From NCBI GenBank assembly GCA_017165825.1, contig CM029372.1:4108999-4172998 (forward strand): DNA of 64,000 nucleotides, written 5' to 3'. Source of the DNA: Hepsetus odoe (lineage: Eukaryota > Chordata > Actinopteri > Characiformes > Hepsetidae). Made by a program: the position numbers and the translations under genes. The notes under the pieces were generated by a model. That model saw only the letters and a list, made by a program, of their open reading frames with translations. It did no database searches and had not been told where the DNA came from. Shown in pieces: positions 1 through 11,295 of this stretch (its first letter is position 1; each line of letters starts with the position of its first letter).

Positions 1-240
1 CAGGAAGAGCTTGTTATTTACCTAATTAGATGGATCAGGTAGGTTATGAGCAGGAGAAACAAAATATGGACTGGGATAATTAAGGACCAAGTTAAGGAGA
101 ATTCACATTTGTTTATTTCAGTGGAGTTTGCTCAGTGGCCCACCCGAGAGTTCATGTCCTGGACTTCTCCGTCTTTTCTTCATGGCAACTTTCTTGAATT
201 ATTGTCCTCCAAAGTTGGTGCCATCCAAAGTTGACCAGCA
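1..240. repeat. fragment of an interspersed repeat
   Basis: The first ~100 bases (aattagatggatcaggtagg, gagcaggagaaacaaaatat) resemble a common fish repeat whose consensus contains gaatcaggtgtgctg...gagcaggaaaacac. Similar stretches occur at about 1035-1195 and 1785-1955. Family not named with confidence. Confidence 0.4.
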
Positions 241-1034
241 CATAAAATGAAAGATCATAAAGGATAGATGATCGCTGCTTTGGCCCAAGTTTCTTAAACC
301 TAGCTGAATTGTCTAAATGCTTACAAAGCATAAAACATCAATCACATAAAACCACAAAATGACTGGTATGCTGGGCAAACACTCCAGATTGAACCTACAG
401 CATCCCTGTTTTTGTTTAGTTTAAAGGTAAAACAGTGCTTTGGTTGACCTGAATGCACCGCACACTTTAACATGTCACTTTGAGCACTATGACAGGCTAT
501 GATGGCAATTTGATATTGCCTCTGTAGCAGAACACATTCACTTAACCAGTGGGAAGGGCCTAATGAAAACGATGCAGTCTTGTCATGACAGCATCTAAGC
601 TGCATCTAAGCATCTAAGTGTAACAAAATAAAGAGACTGAAATGTCTTGAAAATATCGTCTTTCAGGATTTATACTGTTTGGTCCTCATTCAACAAGCAA
701 AACCCTGAGCCCTGGCTGGTAACCACTGCTGTAAACCCTGCTGCATATCCCAGCCGCCTTCGCCAGCATACTCATGGACAAGTCATGAGTGAAAGTTTAC
801 ATGACTGTTATTAAAACCTGCATGGCTTCCATAGAGTAGCCAACACTGAACAGAGACAACGATCCTCTTGCTAAAGCTTTCTGTCTCATAAACTGACACC
901 CCCCTCATCAACAGGGGTTTTGTGACTCTATTTGACTTCACTACCTCCATTATCATATAAAGAAATGGGGATCAGGCCTGTCGTTAGGTTTATTTACGGT
1001 TAACTGTAGTCTACAGATGGTTTCAATAATTAGA
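241..1034. other. no recognised feature
   Basis: AT-leaning sequence with only short frames. I see no splice-flanked exon and no clear repeat structure. Confidence 0.6.
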
Positions 1035-1195
1035 CAATGTAATTCAATCCTTGGGCCTGGAGGGACGCAGGCCTGCAAAGAGTAGTGTTTTCCTTTTTCT
1101 AACACAAATTACACTCATGAAGGGCTTGTTAATTAGCTGATGAGTTGAATCAGGTGTGCTAAAGTCCACAGAGCTGTGGCTCTTCAGAACTACAG
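1035..1195. repeat. interspersed repeat copy (ggcctggagggacg / ttgaatcaggtgtgct)
   Basis: Begins attcaatccttgggcctgga and continues to ttgaatcaggtgtgctaaag. It shares layout with the copy at 1785-1955 in the same orientation: a 'lost/cast-off ... ggag' block, then a spacer, then 'gaatcaggtgtgct'. Probably a non-autonomous element common in fish. Confidence 0.45.
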
Positions 1196-1784
1196 TCTGA
1201 CAGATGTGAAGAAGCGCTAATGTCTCTCCGAAGTGTTCTCTCAGCGCAGCGCTGCGGCTCCTGTGGCTGTATTGGTTTGATGTGAGCAGGTTATTAATGT
1301 TTGGGCTGCATCTGAGAACATCTGGTTCATATCCTGCCGCTATTCTAACACTGATCTTTTCCTTCAGCGCTCCAATTAGACTCCTCTTTAAATTCCTCTG
1401 CCGTGTCCCTTGTAAGCATCTTTATTCCTGCTTATTAGAATCGGCTAGATCTTCCCGAAATGAGGTTGGATGGAAAAAAACACAAAAAAACAGAAGATCT
1501 TGTTTTAGGCAGTAACAAGGATAGACATCGGTTCGACATTTACATTAATAATTTCAGACTGACTCATCCGGGCCCTAACATGGGGCTGATCTTCAAGCAA
1601 GTATCTTTCCTTTCCTCGCCAGAGAAAAAAAAAAAGCTCCAGAGCAGGTCCGAGGTACTTTTGGGTCTGGCATATGTTTACACTGCACATCTGGTCCAGT
1701 GAACATTTGTGATGGTGAAATATGGAAGAAACGTCCTGCGTGCAGATGTTGCACAGCCTGCCGCTAATGCCTGCGCAAATCGCC

Positions 1785-1955
1785 GTTTCCCAACCCAGTC
1801 CTCGGAGGCCTGACGGCAGTCCAGATTTTCCCTCTTTTTTACTCTTTAACAGGTATTTGTTGCCCTTGATTGTTTGGCTCAGGTGTGCTAGGAGCTGGGG
1901 TCGAGCAAAACGTGGACCATGTGGGGACTTTTTAAGACCGGGTGGGCTGTAAATG
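1785..1955. repeat. second copy of the same interspersed repeat
   Basis: Contains ttcccaacccagtcctcgga, ggctcaggtgtgctaggagc, aaaacgtggaccatgtgggg and gaccgggtgggctg, all typical segments of a short fish repeat. The long minus-strand frame at 1505-2059 crosses this repeat and is probably not a gene. Confidence 0.5.
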
Positions 1956-1959
1956 ATTG

Positions 1960-2700
1960 CTGTGTTTGATGCATGTGCAACACACATTGTGCTTAGAGAT
2001 GCTGCACTGGAAACTTGTTTCCAGGAAACTCCATATAGTGCAAACTTAAGTGGATGCATGGGAGACCCGAGGAAACTGCAACTGCTATTCAGGCCAAATT
2101 GATTTAATTATGTTGTTGTACTAAAGCAGAGGCCTCTCTGTGAGCTTTAACGGTAAGGGAAGACAGATAGTGACTTAAGCCATGAGAGAGCACAGCTGGA
2201 TGTCTGTTAACCCTAAGACAAATATACATTCATGTCAATGAGAACATTAAGAAAGTCACGGTCCCATTCACATACGCTCTGAGCGTCTTTGTTTGCTTAT
2301 GTAACCTGCAGCAAATTTGGAGCTTTCCCAACATCATTTGCAACAATTTGCTTTTAAAAATGAACTTGCGTCAAGTATGTTAACAGCAGAATTAGGGCTC
2401 TGTGTCCACAAAGACATCCAGTAACTGTGAAAATGTTGGTCACAATGCATAAAACAGAAACAGACAATAAAACTCTGCAAGAGGAGATCAAGGCAAAAGT
2501 GTGACATCCCATATCATTCCCATCCCAAACAGGGTCCAAAGACCCCAGTCATTCCACTCTCCAAAGCCTTTCCCAGCCTGCTCCCAATCCCATTCACATT
2601 CCAAACTTGTTCCCAATTCCCATTCCATACTCACAACAGAAACCATAAACAGCCAACAGCTGTGGCCACAACTGTTCACCATTTCAAAATGATCAAGCAT
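1960..2700. other. no recognised feature
   Basis: Low-GC single-copy-looking DNA. The stretch 2510-2640 contains near-repeated cattcccattccacattcc-type words but no gene signal. Confidence 0.5.
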
Positions 2701-2702
2701 TC

Positions 2703-2751
2703 CTTTTGTCCATCCATGCATCCATCCCTCTGTCCATCCATCAATGCATCC

Positions 2752-2840
<89 letters not shown>

Positions 2841-2920
2841 TCTATCTATCCACTTCATCCATCTACCAGTCCATCCAAGCATCCATCCTGCATTCATCTA
2901 TCTATCTATCTATCTATCTA

Positions 2921-2976
<56 letters not shown>

Positions 2977-3063
2977 TCCATCTATCTATCTATCTATCTA
3001 TCCACTTCATCCATCTACCAGTCCATCCAAGCATCCATCCTGCATTCATCCATCTATCTATCC

Positions 3064-3118
<55 letters not shown>

Positions 3119-3175
3119 CATCCATCCATCCATCCATCCATCCATCCATCCATCCATTCAACTATCCATCCCTCA
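2703..3175. repeat. compound tetranucleotide microsatellite (CTAT/CTGT/CATC)n
   Basis: Runs of CTAT, CTGT and CATC. A non-simple spacer starting cacttcatccatctaccagt occurs at 2851 and again at 3003, a 152-bp period, so a block of microsatellite plus spacer has duplicated. Open frames here reading SIYLSIYL are artefacts. Confidence 0.97.
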
Positions 3176-3298
3176 GCAAGTAACCACTGACCCTGGCTCC
3201 AGACCGGAGCCTGGACGAGGCTCTTTTAGAAGTAAGTCAGTACGTCCTGCAGGCTGAAGTTGAGCCCCGCTACAGAGAGAGTCCTGACAGAGACTCAC

Positions 3299-3362
3299 CC
3301 ACAGTGACGGAGAGCAGGACGCACAGCACGCTCTGAGAAATCCACATCATTAGCGCTTTCAT
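3299..3362 (-). CDS. first coding exon of a secreted protein, possibly hgf
   Basis: ATG starts a 21-codon signal peptide (MKALMMWISQSVLCVLLSVT, then V) followed by one base and the strong donor gtgagt (phase 1). Hydrophobic core and small residues at the end fit a secretory signal. A second in-frame start, MWISQS..., resembles the MW-start of hepatocyte growth factor, whose first exon also ends in phase 1 (from memory). HGF is the downstream same-strand neighbour of CACNA2D1 in mammals, matching this position and strand. Later exons would lie left of or near the window edge; none was recognised within 3.3 kb. Confidence 0.45.
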
Positions 3363-3399
3363 TCTGCCCGCTGCAGCGACGCGCTCTCCTCGCCCTCCC

Positions 3400-3405
3400 T
3401 TTATA
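3400..3405 (-). promoter_or_regulatory. possible TATA box of the signal-peptide exon
   Basis: TATAAA on the minus strand, in ggtataaaggg, 38 nt upstream of the first ATG of 3299-3362. The surrounding 60 bp are GC-rich (gcgacgcgctctcctcgccc on the plus strand). The spacing would give a very short 5' UTR unless the in-frame downstream ATG is used. Confidence 0.35.
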
Positions 3406-3425
3406 CCTGCTCCCACTGTCCCAGC

Positions 3426-3446
3426 AGCGCGCGCGCGCGTGTGCGC

Positions 3447-3477
<31 letters not shown>

Positions 3478-3478
3478 A
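3426..3478. repeat. (CG)n/(GT)n alternating purine-pyrimidine tract
   Basis: gcgcgcgcgcgtgtgcgcgt followed by (GT)n. It lies just upstream of the putative TATA box on the minus strand and is prone to form Z-DNA. Confidence 0.95.
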
Positions 3479-3566
3479 TTAATAGGAAAAGCCTCTCTCT
3501 ACAGTCCGTCCCCCTAAAGGATGGGGGGGGGTCGAAAAACACACATCACTGTGTAGAGACTTTTGT

Positions 3567-3570
<4 letters not shown>

Positions 3571-3622
<52 letters not shown>

Positions 3623-3652
3623 ACACGTACACGTACACGTACACGTACACGG
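3571..3652. repeat. (CA)n followed by (GTACAC)5 hexanucleotide repeat
   Basis: About 25 CA units, then five GTACAC units containing the palindrome GTAC. The hexamer probably arose by mutation and expansion at the edge of the CA tract. Confidence 0.97.
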
Positions 3653-3743
3653 ACATTTGGTGAAGAGTAGGTGTCCTTGGTTCAACCCCGTTAGGCTTTT
3701 TACCCCAACTCGCACAGCTGGGGTAATACTCCACAATCCACTG

Positions 3744-3744
3744 C

Positions 3745-3829
<85 letters not shown>
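3744..3829. repeat. C-run, (CT)n and (CA)n
   Basis: An uninterrupted C run, then about 16 CT units, a tcgc break and about 21 CA units. Confidence 0.97.
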
Positions 3830-3831
<2 letters not shown>

Positions 3832-4400
3832 TCCCAAAAACAGTAAGTATTCTGAGTGTTAAAGGATTGTGTTGATGAGGCTCTAAATATAGCAGATTAA
3901 GCACAAATGCTGTTGCAGAAAGCATACATATGATCAGGAACCAATAATATCTTACCTTAGTAACCTAATTCATAAATGCAGAAAATTCATTTGGCATTTT
4001 AACTTTAAATAATGGCCTCTTTTCTAAGGTCCCTAATTTTTTGTCTTTGGCTTTGATAACTGGTTGAAAACACCACCATTTTCTTCACTGGGACTTATTT
4101 GCAAAGGAGGGTGTTGATCACATTAACTCTAATCGGTCTTAACACCAAGAAAAACTCACAGCAAACAAAAGCAGGTTTCCCCATCCTGCAGCAGTTGGTG
4201 TAGCATAGTGGATAACACCACTCTTCTCTTCAGAGCAGACAGATTTCCTGCAGGTAAGTAAGCCACAGTATACTTCTATAGGCCCTTGGGCAACCCTTAC
4301 ATGATTAAACCTTAAATATAAATCTCTGAATGACTAAAACCTAATACCCCTAACAGAGACTTCAGTTTAACTGGGGTGTCTGTGAATGACTTCATAAGAT
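3830..4400. other. no recognised feature
   Basis: AT-rich DNA. 'tagcatagtggataacacca' near 4201 is tRNA-A-box-like and could be a short SINE-head remnant, but nothing more is visible. Confidence 0.4.
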
Positions 4401-4402
4401 AC

Positions 4403-4955
4403 ACAGTACTGTGCAAAAGTTTTAGGCAGGTGTGAAAAAATGCTGTAATCAAAGAACGCTTTCAGAAATATAAATAATGATTGTTCATTTTTTTCAATTT
4501 ACAAAATGCAAAGTGAGTGAACAAAAGAACAATCTAAATCAAATCAATGTTTGGTGTTACTACCTTTTGCCTTCAAACCAGCATCAGTTCTTCTAGGTAC
4601 ACTTGCACAAAGTCAGGGATTGTGTAGGATTATAGTCGGTGTAAGATCAACCAATTTTACCAAACAGGTGCTGATGATCATCAATGTCACACGGAGGTTG
4701 AAACACAGTCATGTTTGGAACAACCTACCAGCCGAGTTCCTTCAAAAACTGTGAGCAAGTGTACCTAGAAGAACTGATGCTGTTTTGAAGGCAAAGGGTG
4801 GTCACACCAAATATTGATTTGATTTAGATTTCTCTTTGTTCATTCACTGCATTTTGTTGATTGATGAAAATAAATGATTAACACTTCCATTTCTGAAAGC
4901 ATTCTTTGTTTACAGCATTTTTTCACACCTACCTAAAACTTTTGCACAGTCCTGT
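4403..4955. mobile_element. fold-back (internally deleted) Tc1-like element
   Basis: Left end acagtactgtgcaaaagttt and right end aaaacttttgcacagtcctg are inverted. Similarity continues inward for about 200 bp on both sides (ttctaggtacacttgcacaa versus agtgtacctagaagaactga). The centre keeps a scrap of transposase end (WNNLPAEFLQKL, plus strand). Too short to code for transposase, so a non-autonomous derivative. A relative lies at 25645-26285. Confidence 0.85.
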
Positions 4956-5011
4956 TTATATGCCAAAGAAATGACAAAAGCACTTTCTCTCACATTCATA
5001 GACGCTCGTTC

Positions 5012-5300
5012 CTAATTAGGGTAATGGGTCGAAAGGCAGGAAAACACCCTGGACAGGTCAATAGTCCATCAAAGAGCAGACAACACAAACAAACACGCTC
5101 ATGCCTAGGGGACAATTTAGTATCTCCAATCCACTTGACACACATGTCATTGGACAGTGGGAGAAAATCTGAGCTCCTGGAGGAAACCCACACAGAAACA
5201 GGCAGAACATGCAAACTCCACACAGAAAGAACCCAGACCGTCCCACCAACAACGACAACAACAGCGACAACGGCGCTACCCTCTGCACTGTGCTGCCTGA
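5012..5300 (-). mobile_element. degraded SINE, head-Y type
   Basis: Contains caccctggacaggtca, gtatctccaatccacttgac, ggaggaaacccacacagaaa and cagaacatgcaaactccaca, the reverse complement of a common fish tRNA-headed SINE. Its left part shares the tail words of the copies at 19062 and 57860. Confidence 0.65.
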
Positions 5301-6835
5301 CTTAAAAGCAATAAGTAAAAATATATATATATATATATAGAGCCCACTGTCACTGCACAGTGCTAAGTAGCTGCTTAAATTACTTAAAGCAAGAAAGAGC
5401 TGTGCACATGACTGAAATGCTGAATGTATTATGCTGAAAAAATAAAGAAAGAAAATGCAAAATGTGCCATAACTTTTGCACAGGTAAGATTTTATCATAT
5501 ATATTTTTATCATTATATAATATAAACAGTAATTGTACATTTGTTCCCTGTAGAGGCTGCGTATTTTTACAAATTGAATGAAGTCCCATCATTTGATGAT
5601 GTGCCCAAACTTTTGCATTTTTGCAACTGTATGTATGCATTTAAAGAAAATAAATAAATAAAAGGTCAAATAAAACAACAAACGCCCACAGACAGAAACA
5701 CACACAAACTCTTGCCAAAATGTGCACAAATTACACATGTGCACATGTGCACACCACACCCACACACACACCTGACAGATGCCCTGGAAACGGCGGTATG
5801 AGTGGTGTGTGTGCTGAAGCGTGTGCCAGGATTACTTCTGGCGAGGCAGAAGACCCACTCCGGCTCTGCGCCGTGTAGGTGGTTCTGTGTCCGCACTCAG
5901 GTGTTGCTTACTAATCAAACACAAGTGCGAAGGAATGTTCCATAAAACCCCGTTCCACTGACTTTCAAAGGCAGACGTGCGGAACAACTGGTGTTTAGCT
6001 TTCTACATCCCTGCGAAAGCACTGCGCCACATTCTTTGCTGATGAATTACACACATTTCTGTGTTGCCGGAGCAAAACGGGGCATCTGAGAGGAGTCAAT
6101 AAAGCCCCCAAAGCCCTTCCAGAGGTTCTTTTCACGTTGCATATGTGGGAATGCCCTGCATGGGCATTTTTTAAAGGCTTTAGTGATTGCACAGAATAGA
6201 AACACACCGCAACGGCACCACAAGCACATGAAAAGCTGGGAGACATGGGCTGGGCTTTGCCTTACAGATCCAACAAGGGCCAGAATATACAAGTTGTGCC
6301 ACTGGAGAGGACATGGAGGACTTGCAAAGGAGTCGCTCTTCAAAGTGCTTGGTCATAAAAATAAACCATCTGAGACATTAAAGCCGTTGTCCACCGCTTC
6401 TTCTCTAAGGCACTTTGCGGCTAGATGGTAATCGGGAAGAGCACATCTGCATTCAGACACAACAGAGGGGAGGCTGACCACTTCATAACCACACTGGTGC
6501 TGCGGAGAAATGCCATTATGAGCTGATAGTCTTCTTTTCTTCTCTGCTCTCCATCACTAAAGAGGATGTGATATTGAGGCGTCAGTCATATTGGCCACCC
6601 TGCTGGGAGAACATCACCCCCCGCCTCCAAGCCCCTTTTTTTTTTAACTCTCCATCTCTCAGTTGTGTGGCACTCAGGCACCCGCAGCTGGAAGCAATCC
6701 CATTCCGATAGCCCCTCGCTGGCTTTAACTAAGTGTTCCTGAGTTTTTAAAGTGAAACCCTGTGGAGGGCACAATCATTATTTCACAGGAAATCCACACT
6801 TTGGCCATTAACACACAACTCTGAAAGTCGCTCCT
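5300..6835. other. no confident feature; AT/CA microsatellite scraps
   Basis: Short (TA)n at 5322-5338 and a CA-rich stretch at 5695-5775. 5465-5630 has cataacttttgcacagg and cccaaacttttgcatttttg, possible ends of another small DNA element. No exon recognised. Confidence 0.4.
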
Positions 6836-6838
6836 GAG

Positions 6839-6843
6839 GAAAA

Positions 6844-6919
<76 letters not shown>

Positions 6920-7412
6920 AGAGAAAGTGAATGAATGAAGACAGACAGACGGCAAGTAAAGAAACAAAGGCAAACATGGAGGAGATGTTGCAGAAAGAAA
7001 GTGAGAGAAAGGAGAAGAAACAGAAAGAGTGATCAAGAGAGAGGTGGGGATGGGAGGCTGGTTAGTGAGAGAGAGAAACAATAGAGGATAAAAAGAGTTA
7101 AAGAGAGAAACAAATAGGGGGGAGAGAGAAAAACAGATAAAATAAAGGAAAGACAAAAACACAGGGATGTAAGACACAGAAAAGGAGGAGAGGAATAGAG
7201 ATAAAAAAGAAAGTGAGAGAAAGGAGGAGATAGAAAAGATGAAGAAAAGAGAAATGGAGACAAAGGTAAATGTGGTGATAGGAGACGGAACGAAAGAGAG
7301 GACAGTGAAAAGGGGAAATAGAAGAGTGATATGAAAGAGACAGAGGAAGAGAGAAAAAAGACAGAGAGAGAAGAAGAGGACAAGAGAGCAACATAAAGTG
7401 AGAGAGAGATGA
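6839..7412. repeat. ~570-bp GA-rich purine tract with (GA)n core
   Basis: A pure (GA)n core at about 6849-6924, then nearly unbroken purines on the plus strand to about 7412. The long Ser/Leu/Phe-rich minus-strand frames in this interval are translations of the tract. Confidence 0.95.
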
Positions 7413-7490
7413 AGAGAAAGTGGAATATTCGGAAAAGACGCACACCCAGCTTTAAAAGTCCGTCTCACTTACACCACACTCCAGCTGTAT

Positions 7491-7491
<1 letters not shown>

Positions 7492-7560
<69 letters not shown>
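7492..7560. repeat. (GT)n microsatellite
   Basis: About 33 GT units with one TT interruption. Confidence 0.97.
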
Positions 7561-7561
<1 letters not shown>

Positions 7562-7989
7562 CTGACAGGTGTGCGAGTGCTGGACAGTGGTGCTGGACTC
7601 CAGGTGTCAGTGTGTCACGTCAGTCAGAGCTGTGGCGAGAGTGGAGCTGCAGCTTAATCCATTAGAGTGGGTTTGGCTCGGAGCCCAGCTGTGTGAACTC
7701 AACATCACAGTTATCCAAGTTATTTCTGTCTTAAAACATAAAACAACAACTTTTACTTGTATTTTTTCCTGAAAAAACCCATAGTCCGCATTTGAAATGT
7801 AAAATATTGCTTTGGTTCATTTAAAAACATTCTTGGCATTACTTAACTCAAATTATCAATCTAAATAAACCTAATTAAACTTAGTTATTAAGGTTACAAA
7901 GCTTTCCATCACTCCCCATTCCAAGCGCAGAAACAGCCACTTTCAATTCACCATGTCATGATGACTTAACCATAGCCGAGCTATACGGG

Positions 7990-8335
7990 TTGGAGACGGT
8001 GGCGCTGACAGACAGGCAGCAGAGCTGGAGGCGAGTTAAAGATGCTGAGACTTTCAAAGATGGACAGGATTAGAAACGAGTATATTAGAGGGAAAGCTCA
8101 GGTTAGATGTTTTGGAGACAAAGTTAGAGAATCAAGGTTGTGTTGGTTTGCTCATGTCCAAAAATGAAGCTGCTAGATAAGAGGAACAGAGGAAGACCAC
8201 AGAGGAGGTTTATGCACGTGGTGAAAGAGGACATGCTGGTGGTTAGTTTGCATGCGGAAGACACGGAGGCCAGGAAGAAATGGAGATGGTTGATCTGGTG
8301 TGGTGATCCCTAAATGGGAGAAACTGAAAAAAGAA
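7990..8335 (+). mobile_element. LINE ORF2 C-terminal fragment
   Basis: Plus-strand reading gives KMDRIRNEYIRGKAQVRCFG, then DKVRESRLCWFAHVQ, and after a frame break RGERGHAGG and DPSLNGRN-like remnants. This is the motif MD.IRNE.IRG....V....KV.E.RL.W.GHV seen after the reverse transcriptase of common animal LINEs. Several frameshifts and stops: a dead copy. Confidence 0.75.
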
Positions 8336-8370
8336 GTGATAACAGAACCATGTATATATTTACATAAACA

Positions 8371-8866
8371 TGCAAAAGTATACGGACACTTGAACATCCA
8401 TTTAGACATTTGATTTTTATTCAATTAAACTGTATCTCTAATTAATTAATTAATCTCAGGTGAGACATATAATAATGGGTTTGTCCTCCTTTGTTTCAGG
8501 ACTCACTCTTCTGTGTAGATTCTACATAAGACTCTGGAAGACAGCTGGTGGATTTGCCTCTACACGTCCACAAGGACATCACTGAGAGCAGTCACTGATA
8601 CTGAGCAATAAGGATCAATCAGTGGACCCAAAACTTTGTGGCCGAGCTGTGTTCGCTCTGGTTGTTGTTATTTCACAATAAAAGGATATGATATGGGCTG
8701 CCCTAGAAGAGCAACATTTAAACTGCCATTTCATAACTGTGCCACATTGCAAGCTAGCAATCTACCAATAGTCTGACTTTGTGATTATGCCTCATAACTC
8801 TATCAAGAACGATTGTGGTTGAAATAACATGGTTAACTTAGAAAAGAGAGTCCATGTACTTTTGCA
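8371..8866. mobile_element. MITE-like DNA element with terminal inverted repeats
   Basis: Left end tgcaaaagtatacggacac and right end gtccatgtacttttgca are inverted complements, about 500 bp apart. No transposase frame. The end sequence is typical of a fish hAT-like MITE, but the family is inferred. Confidence 0.65.
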
Positions 8867-8869
8867 GAA

Positions 8870-10365
8870 AAGTGAATGGCTGCCCATTCAGTCAATAGCA
8901 GACTATCTATGGCAGAGCAGAAACATTGTGCTGTCTGTGAAGAAGTGATGCTTTCTAAATGATCAACACATCAAGGCGGAGCATCAGCATTTTACGCAGA
9001 ATTATGAGCATAGCTGACTGTTTCACTCCGGACTGCTGCTTTTTGATCAGATTCAACACATGGCAGCCAATCAGAAACAAGCTTTTAGTCCTAAAACTAC
9101 AGTAATGAAAATATCATCTGGGAACAGTTTTAGATATTTTAGACATCATGCTGGAGGTGCATTATACCTGCAGCCTCAGATCAGCCAAAGCCAGTAATCT
9201 TTCTGTGCTTTCATGTAACTGTGGAATAAGAGCTGTGGTCAAAGCATCTTTCGCTGGAAGTGAGATAAGGAGAAACTGGCAACCAGTAACTGAGAGGCCA
9301 CAGAGGTTCTTGCTCCGTTCTCCCTCCCTTCACCTCTCCTGCTCATTCTGTCTGGACGACCGAGTCAAGTGCGTGGCCGGAACGGCCTGACTCAGTGCCA
9401 ATAGGGCCATAGATAAGTGTGTGTGTGATCTTGCTCCAAAACACTCAGAGTCTTTAATAGAAACGCCTCATTAAAGTCTCGTTCTCCCTCACTCACTACG
9501 AATCTCCCTTCTGTCTCTCTGACTTTGTCCTCTTGCTTCTTGTCTCGTCATATCTTTTTTATGAGTCTCTTTTATGATGCACTCTCATTCTGTTTTCCTT
9601 TTAGTTTCCGTTTCTACTTTTTTCTACTCTACACATCTCCCTCGTGGTCCAGTCCTCCTCTTTCCATCTGTGCACTGAAGAGACTAGATGATTTCAGGCA
9701 TTATATTTCAGCTGGACAATGTGAAGTTAAGTGTCTGGGGAGGAAATCTCAACTCCAAGGGAAACGGCCTACGAGTCACTTTAGGACAAACACTCGTCCA
9801 CTGCGAGCTGCCAGAGAAAACTCACATACTCAAAAACAACTTACACTTCCATAAGCAATGATGCACATGCACATGCATTGTATTTACTCTAAATAGTGCT
9901 TAGCTTAGTCTTTGTTTAAAAAAAAACAAAACATTCTCATTGCTGTCACCTCACATGGAGTTTGACCTGGGTGGCCTCCATCCTTTCTGTGTGGAGTTCA
10001 TATGTTCTCTACTACATAAGACATGCTCATCAGGTGATGTGGAAATGCTAACGGTGTGATAGTGTGTGTGCATGCATTTAATTGATGGATGAGATGGCAA
10101 GGATCACCATAGAAAAATCAATATGTCAGCTAACATAACTGTGAGGAAAAAGTAATTCAATTACACTCAATACACTTTGATATCCTATATAATATGATAT
10201 AAATGTGGAGGTTGTAGATCTGGAGCATCTCACTGTGACAAGACGTTCAAAACCCTCTACAGAACAGGAAAACAGAAATGAAAAGAAAGAGGGTGTAGTT
10301 GGAAGTAGCAGGTAATTATAATGAAGTTATTATTAGAATGTCTAATGTTATAAAACCACCTACAT
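8870..10365. other. no recognised feature
   Basis: Mixed single-copy-looking DNA. Frames at 9148-9390 and 9525-9854 have no splice context, no homology that I recognise and ordinary composition. Confidence 0.5.
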
Positions 10366-10368
10366 TAC

Positions 10369-11295
10369 ACTGTGTGCACAATCATTAGGCAAGTGAGTAT
10401 TTTGAGGAATGATTTTAATCTAGAACAAATCCAGTGCTATCAGTAAATCCTATATGTTAATAACCCTGAACATTCTCAGGTGAATAAATACACTGCCTAT
10501 CTAAAAAATACACAAATATTTCACTTGTATTACTAATACACTAATATTTCATTTGGCCGCCTTTAGCTTGATTTCTGCATGCATTCACTATGGCATTGTT
10601 TCGATAAGTTTCTGCAATGTCGCAACATTTATTTCCTTCCAGAGTTGCATACATTTTTTGCCAATATCTTGTAGGGATGCTGTCAGACCGCTGTGCAAAT
10701 TCTTCTCCAGCACATCCCAAAGATTCTCAATGGGGTTAAGGTCTGGACTCTGTAGTGGCCAATCCATGTGCGAAAATGTCTGATGCTCCTTGAACCACTG
10801 TTTCACAATTTGAGCTGATGAATCCTGGCATTGTCATCTGGAAATATGCCCGGACCATCAAGGAAGAAGAACTTCACTGAGGAATAACCTGCTCATTCAG
10901 TATATTCAGGCAGCTGACCTCATTCTTCAGGCACATAATGTTGCTGAACCCAGATCTGACCAACTGCAGCAACCCCAGATCACAGCACTGCCCCCACAGA
11001 CTTGTACGGTAGGCACAAGGCATGATGGGTGCATCACTTCATGCACCACTCTTCTTACCCTGAGGTGCCCATCACTCTGGAACAGGGTCAATCTGGACTC
11101 ATCAGACCACATGACCTTCTTCCATTGCTCCAGAGTCAAATCTTTATGATCCCTAGCAAGATGAAGCCACTGATCAGTGGTTTTCTTAAGGCAGCTGAAA
11201 CATAATCATCCATGCAGTAATTAACCAATGGGAGGCTCTTACCTATTTGTTTTTTTAAATCCAGGTGGTGACTTTTTTTGGGCATGCAGTGTGTA
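10369..11295 (-). mobile_element. Tc1-like transposon remnant
   Basis: The left end has gtgcacaatcattaggcaag. A minus-strand frame at 10588-10806 encodes DWPLQSPDLNPIENLWDVL, the Tc1/mariner transposase stretch containing the last catalytic acidic residue of the DDE triad, followed by LQKLIETMP. A second frame at 10927-11139 (TLEQWKKVMWSDESRLTLFQ) carries the WSDES block with the second catalytic Asp. The frames are offset and broken. A related copy is at 22495. Confidence 0.9.

Noticed and set aside
1505..2059. 184-codon minus-strand frame
   Set aside because: No domain recognised, no splice context, and it runs through an interspersed repeat.
2662..3257. Three overlapping frames of SIYLSIYL and SIHPSIHP repeats
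   Set aside because: They are the three translations of one tetranucleotide microsatellite; no coding signal.
3546..3925. Cys-Val, Thr-His and Arg-Glu repeat frames
   Set aside because: CA, CT and GTACAC microsatellite translations.
6725..7468. 247-codon minus-strand frame rich in Ser, Leu and Phe
   Set aside because: Translation of a GA-rich purine tract, which cannot contain stops in some frames. Same for 23873-24310 and 37499-37945.
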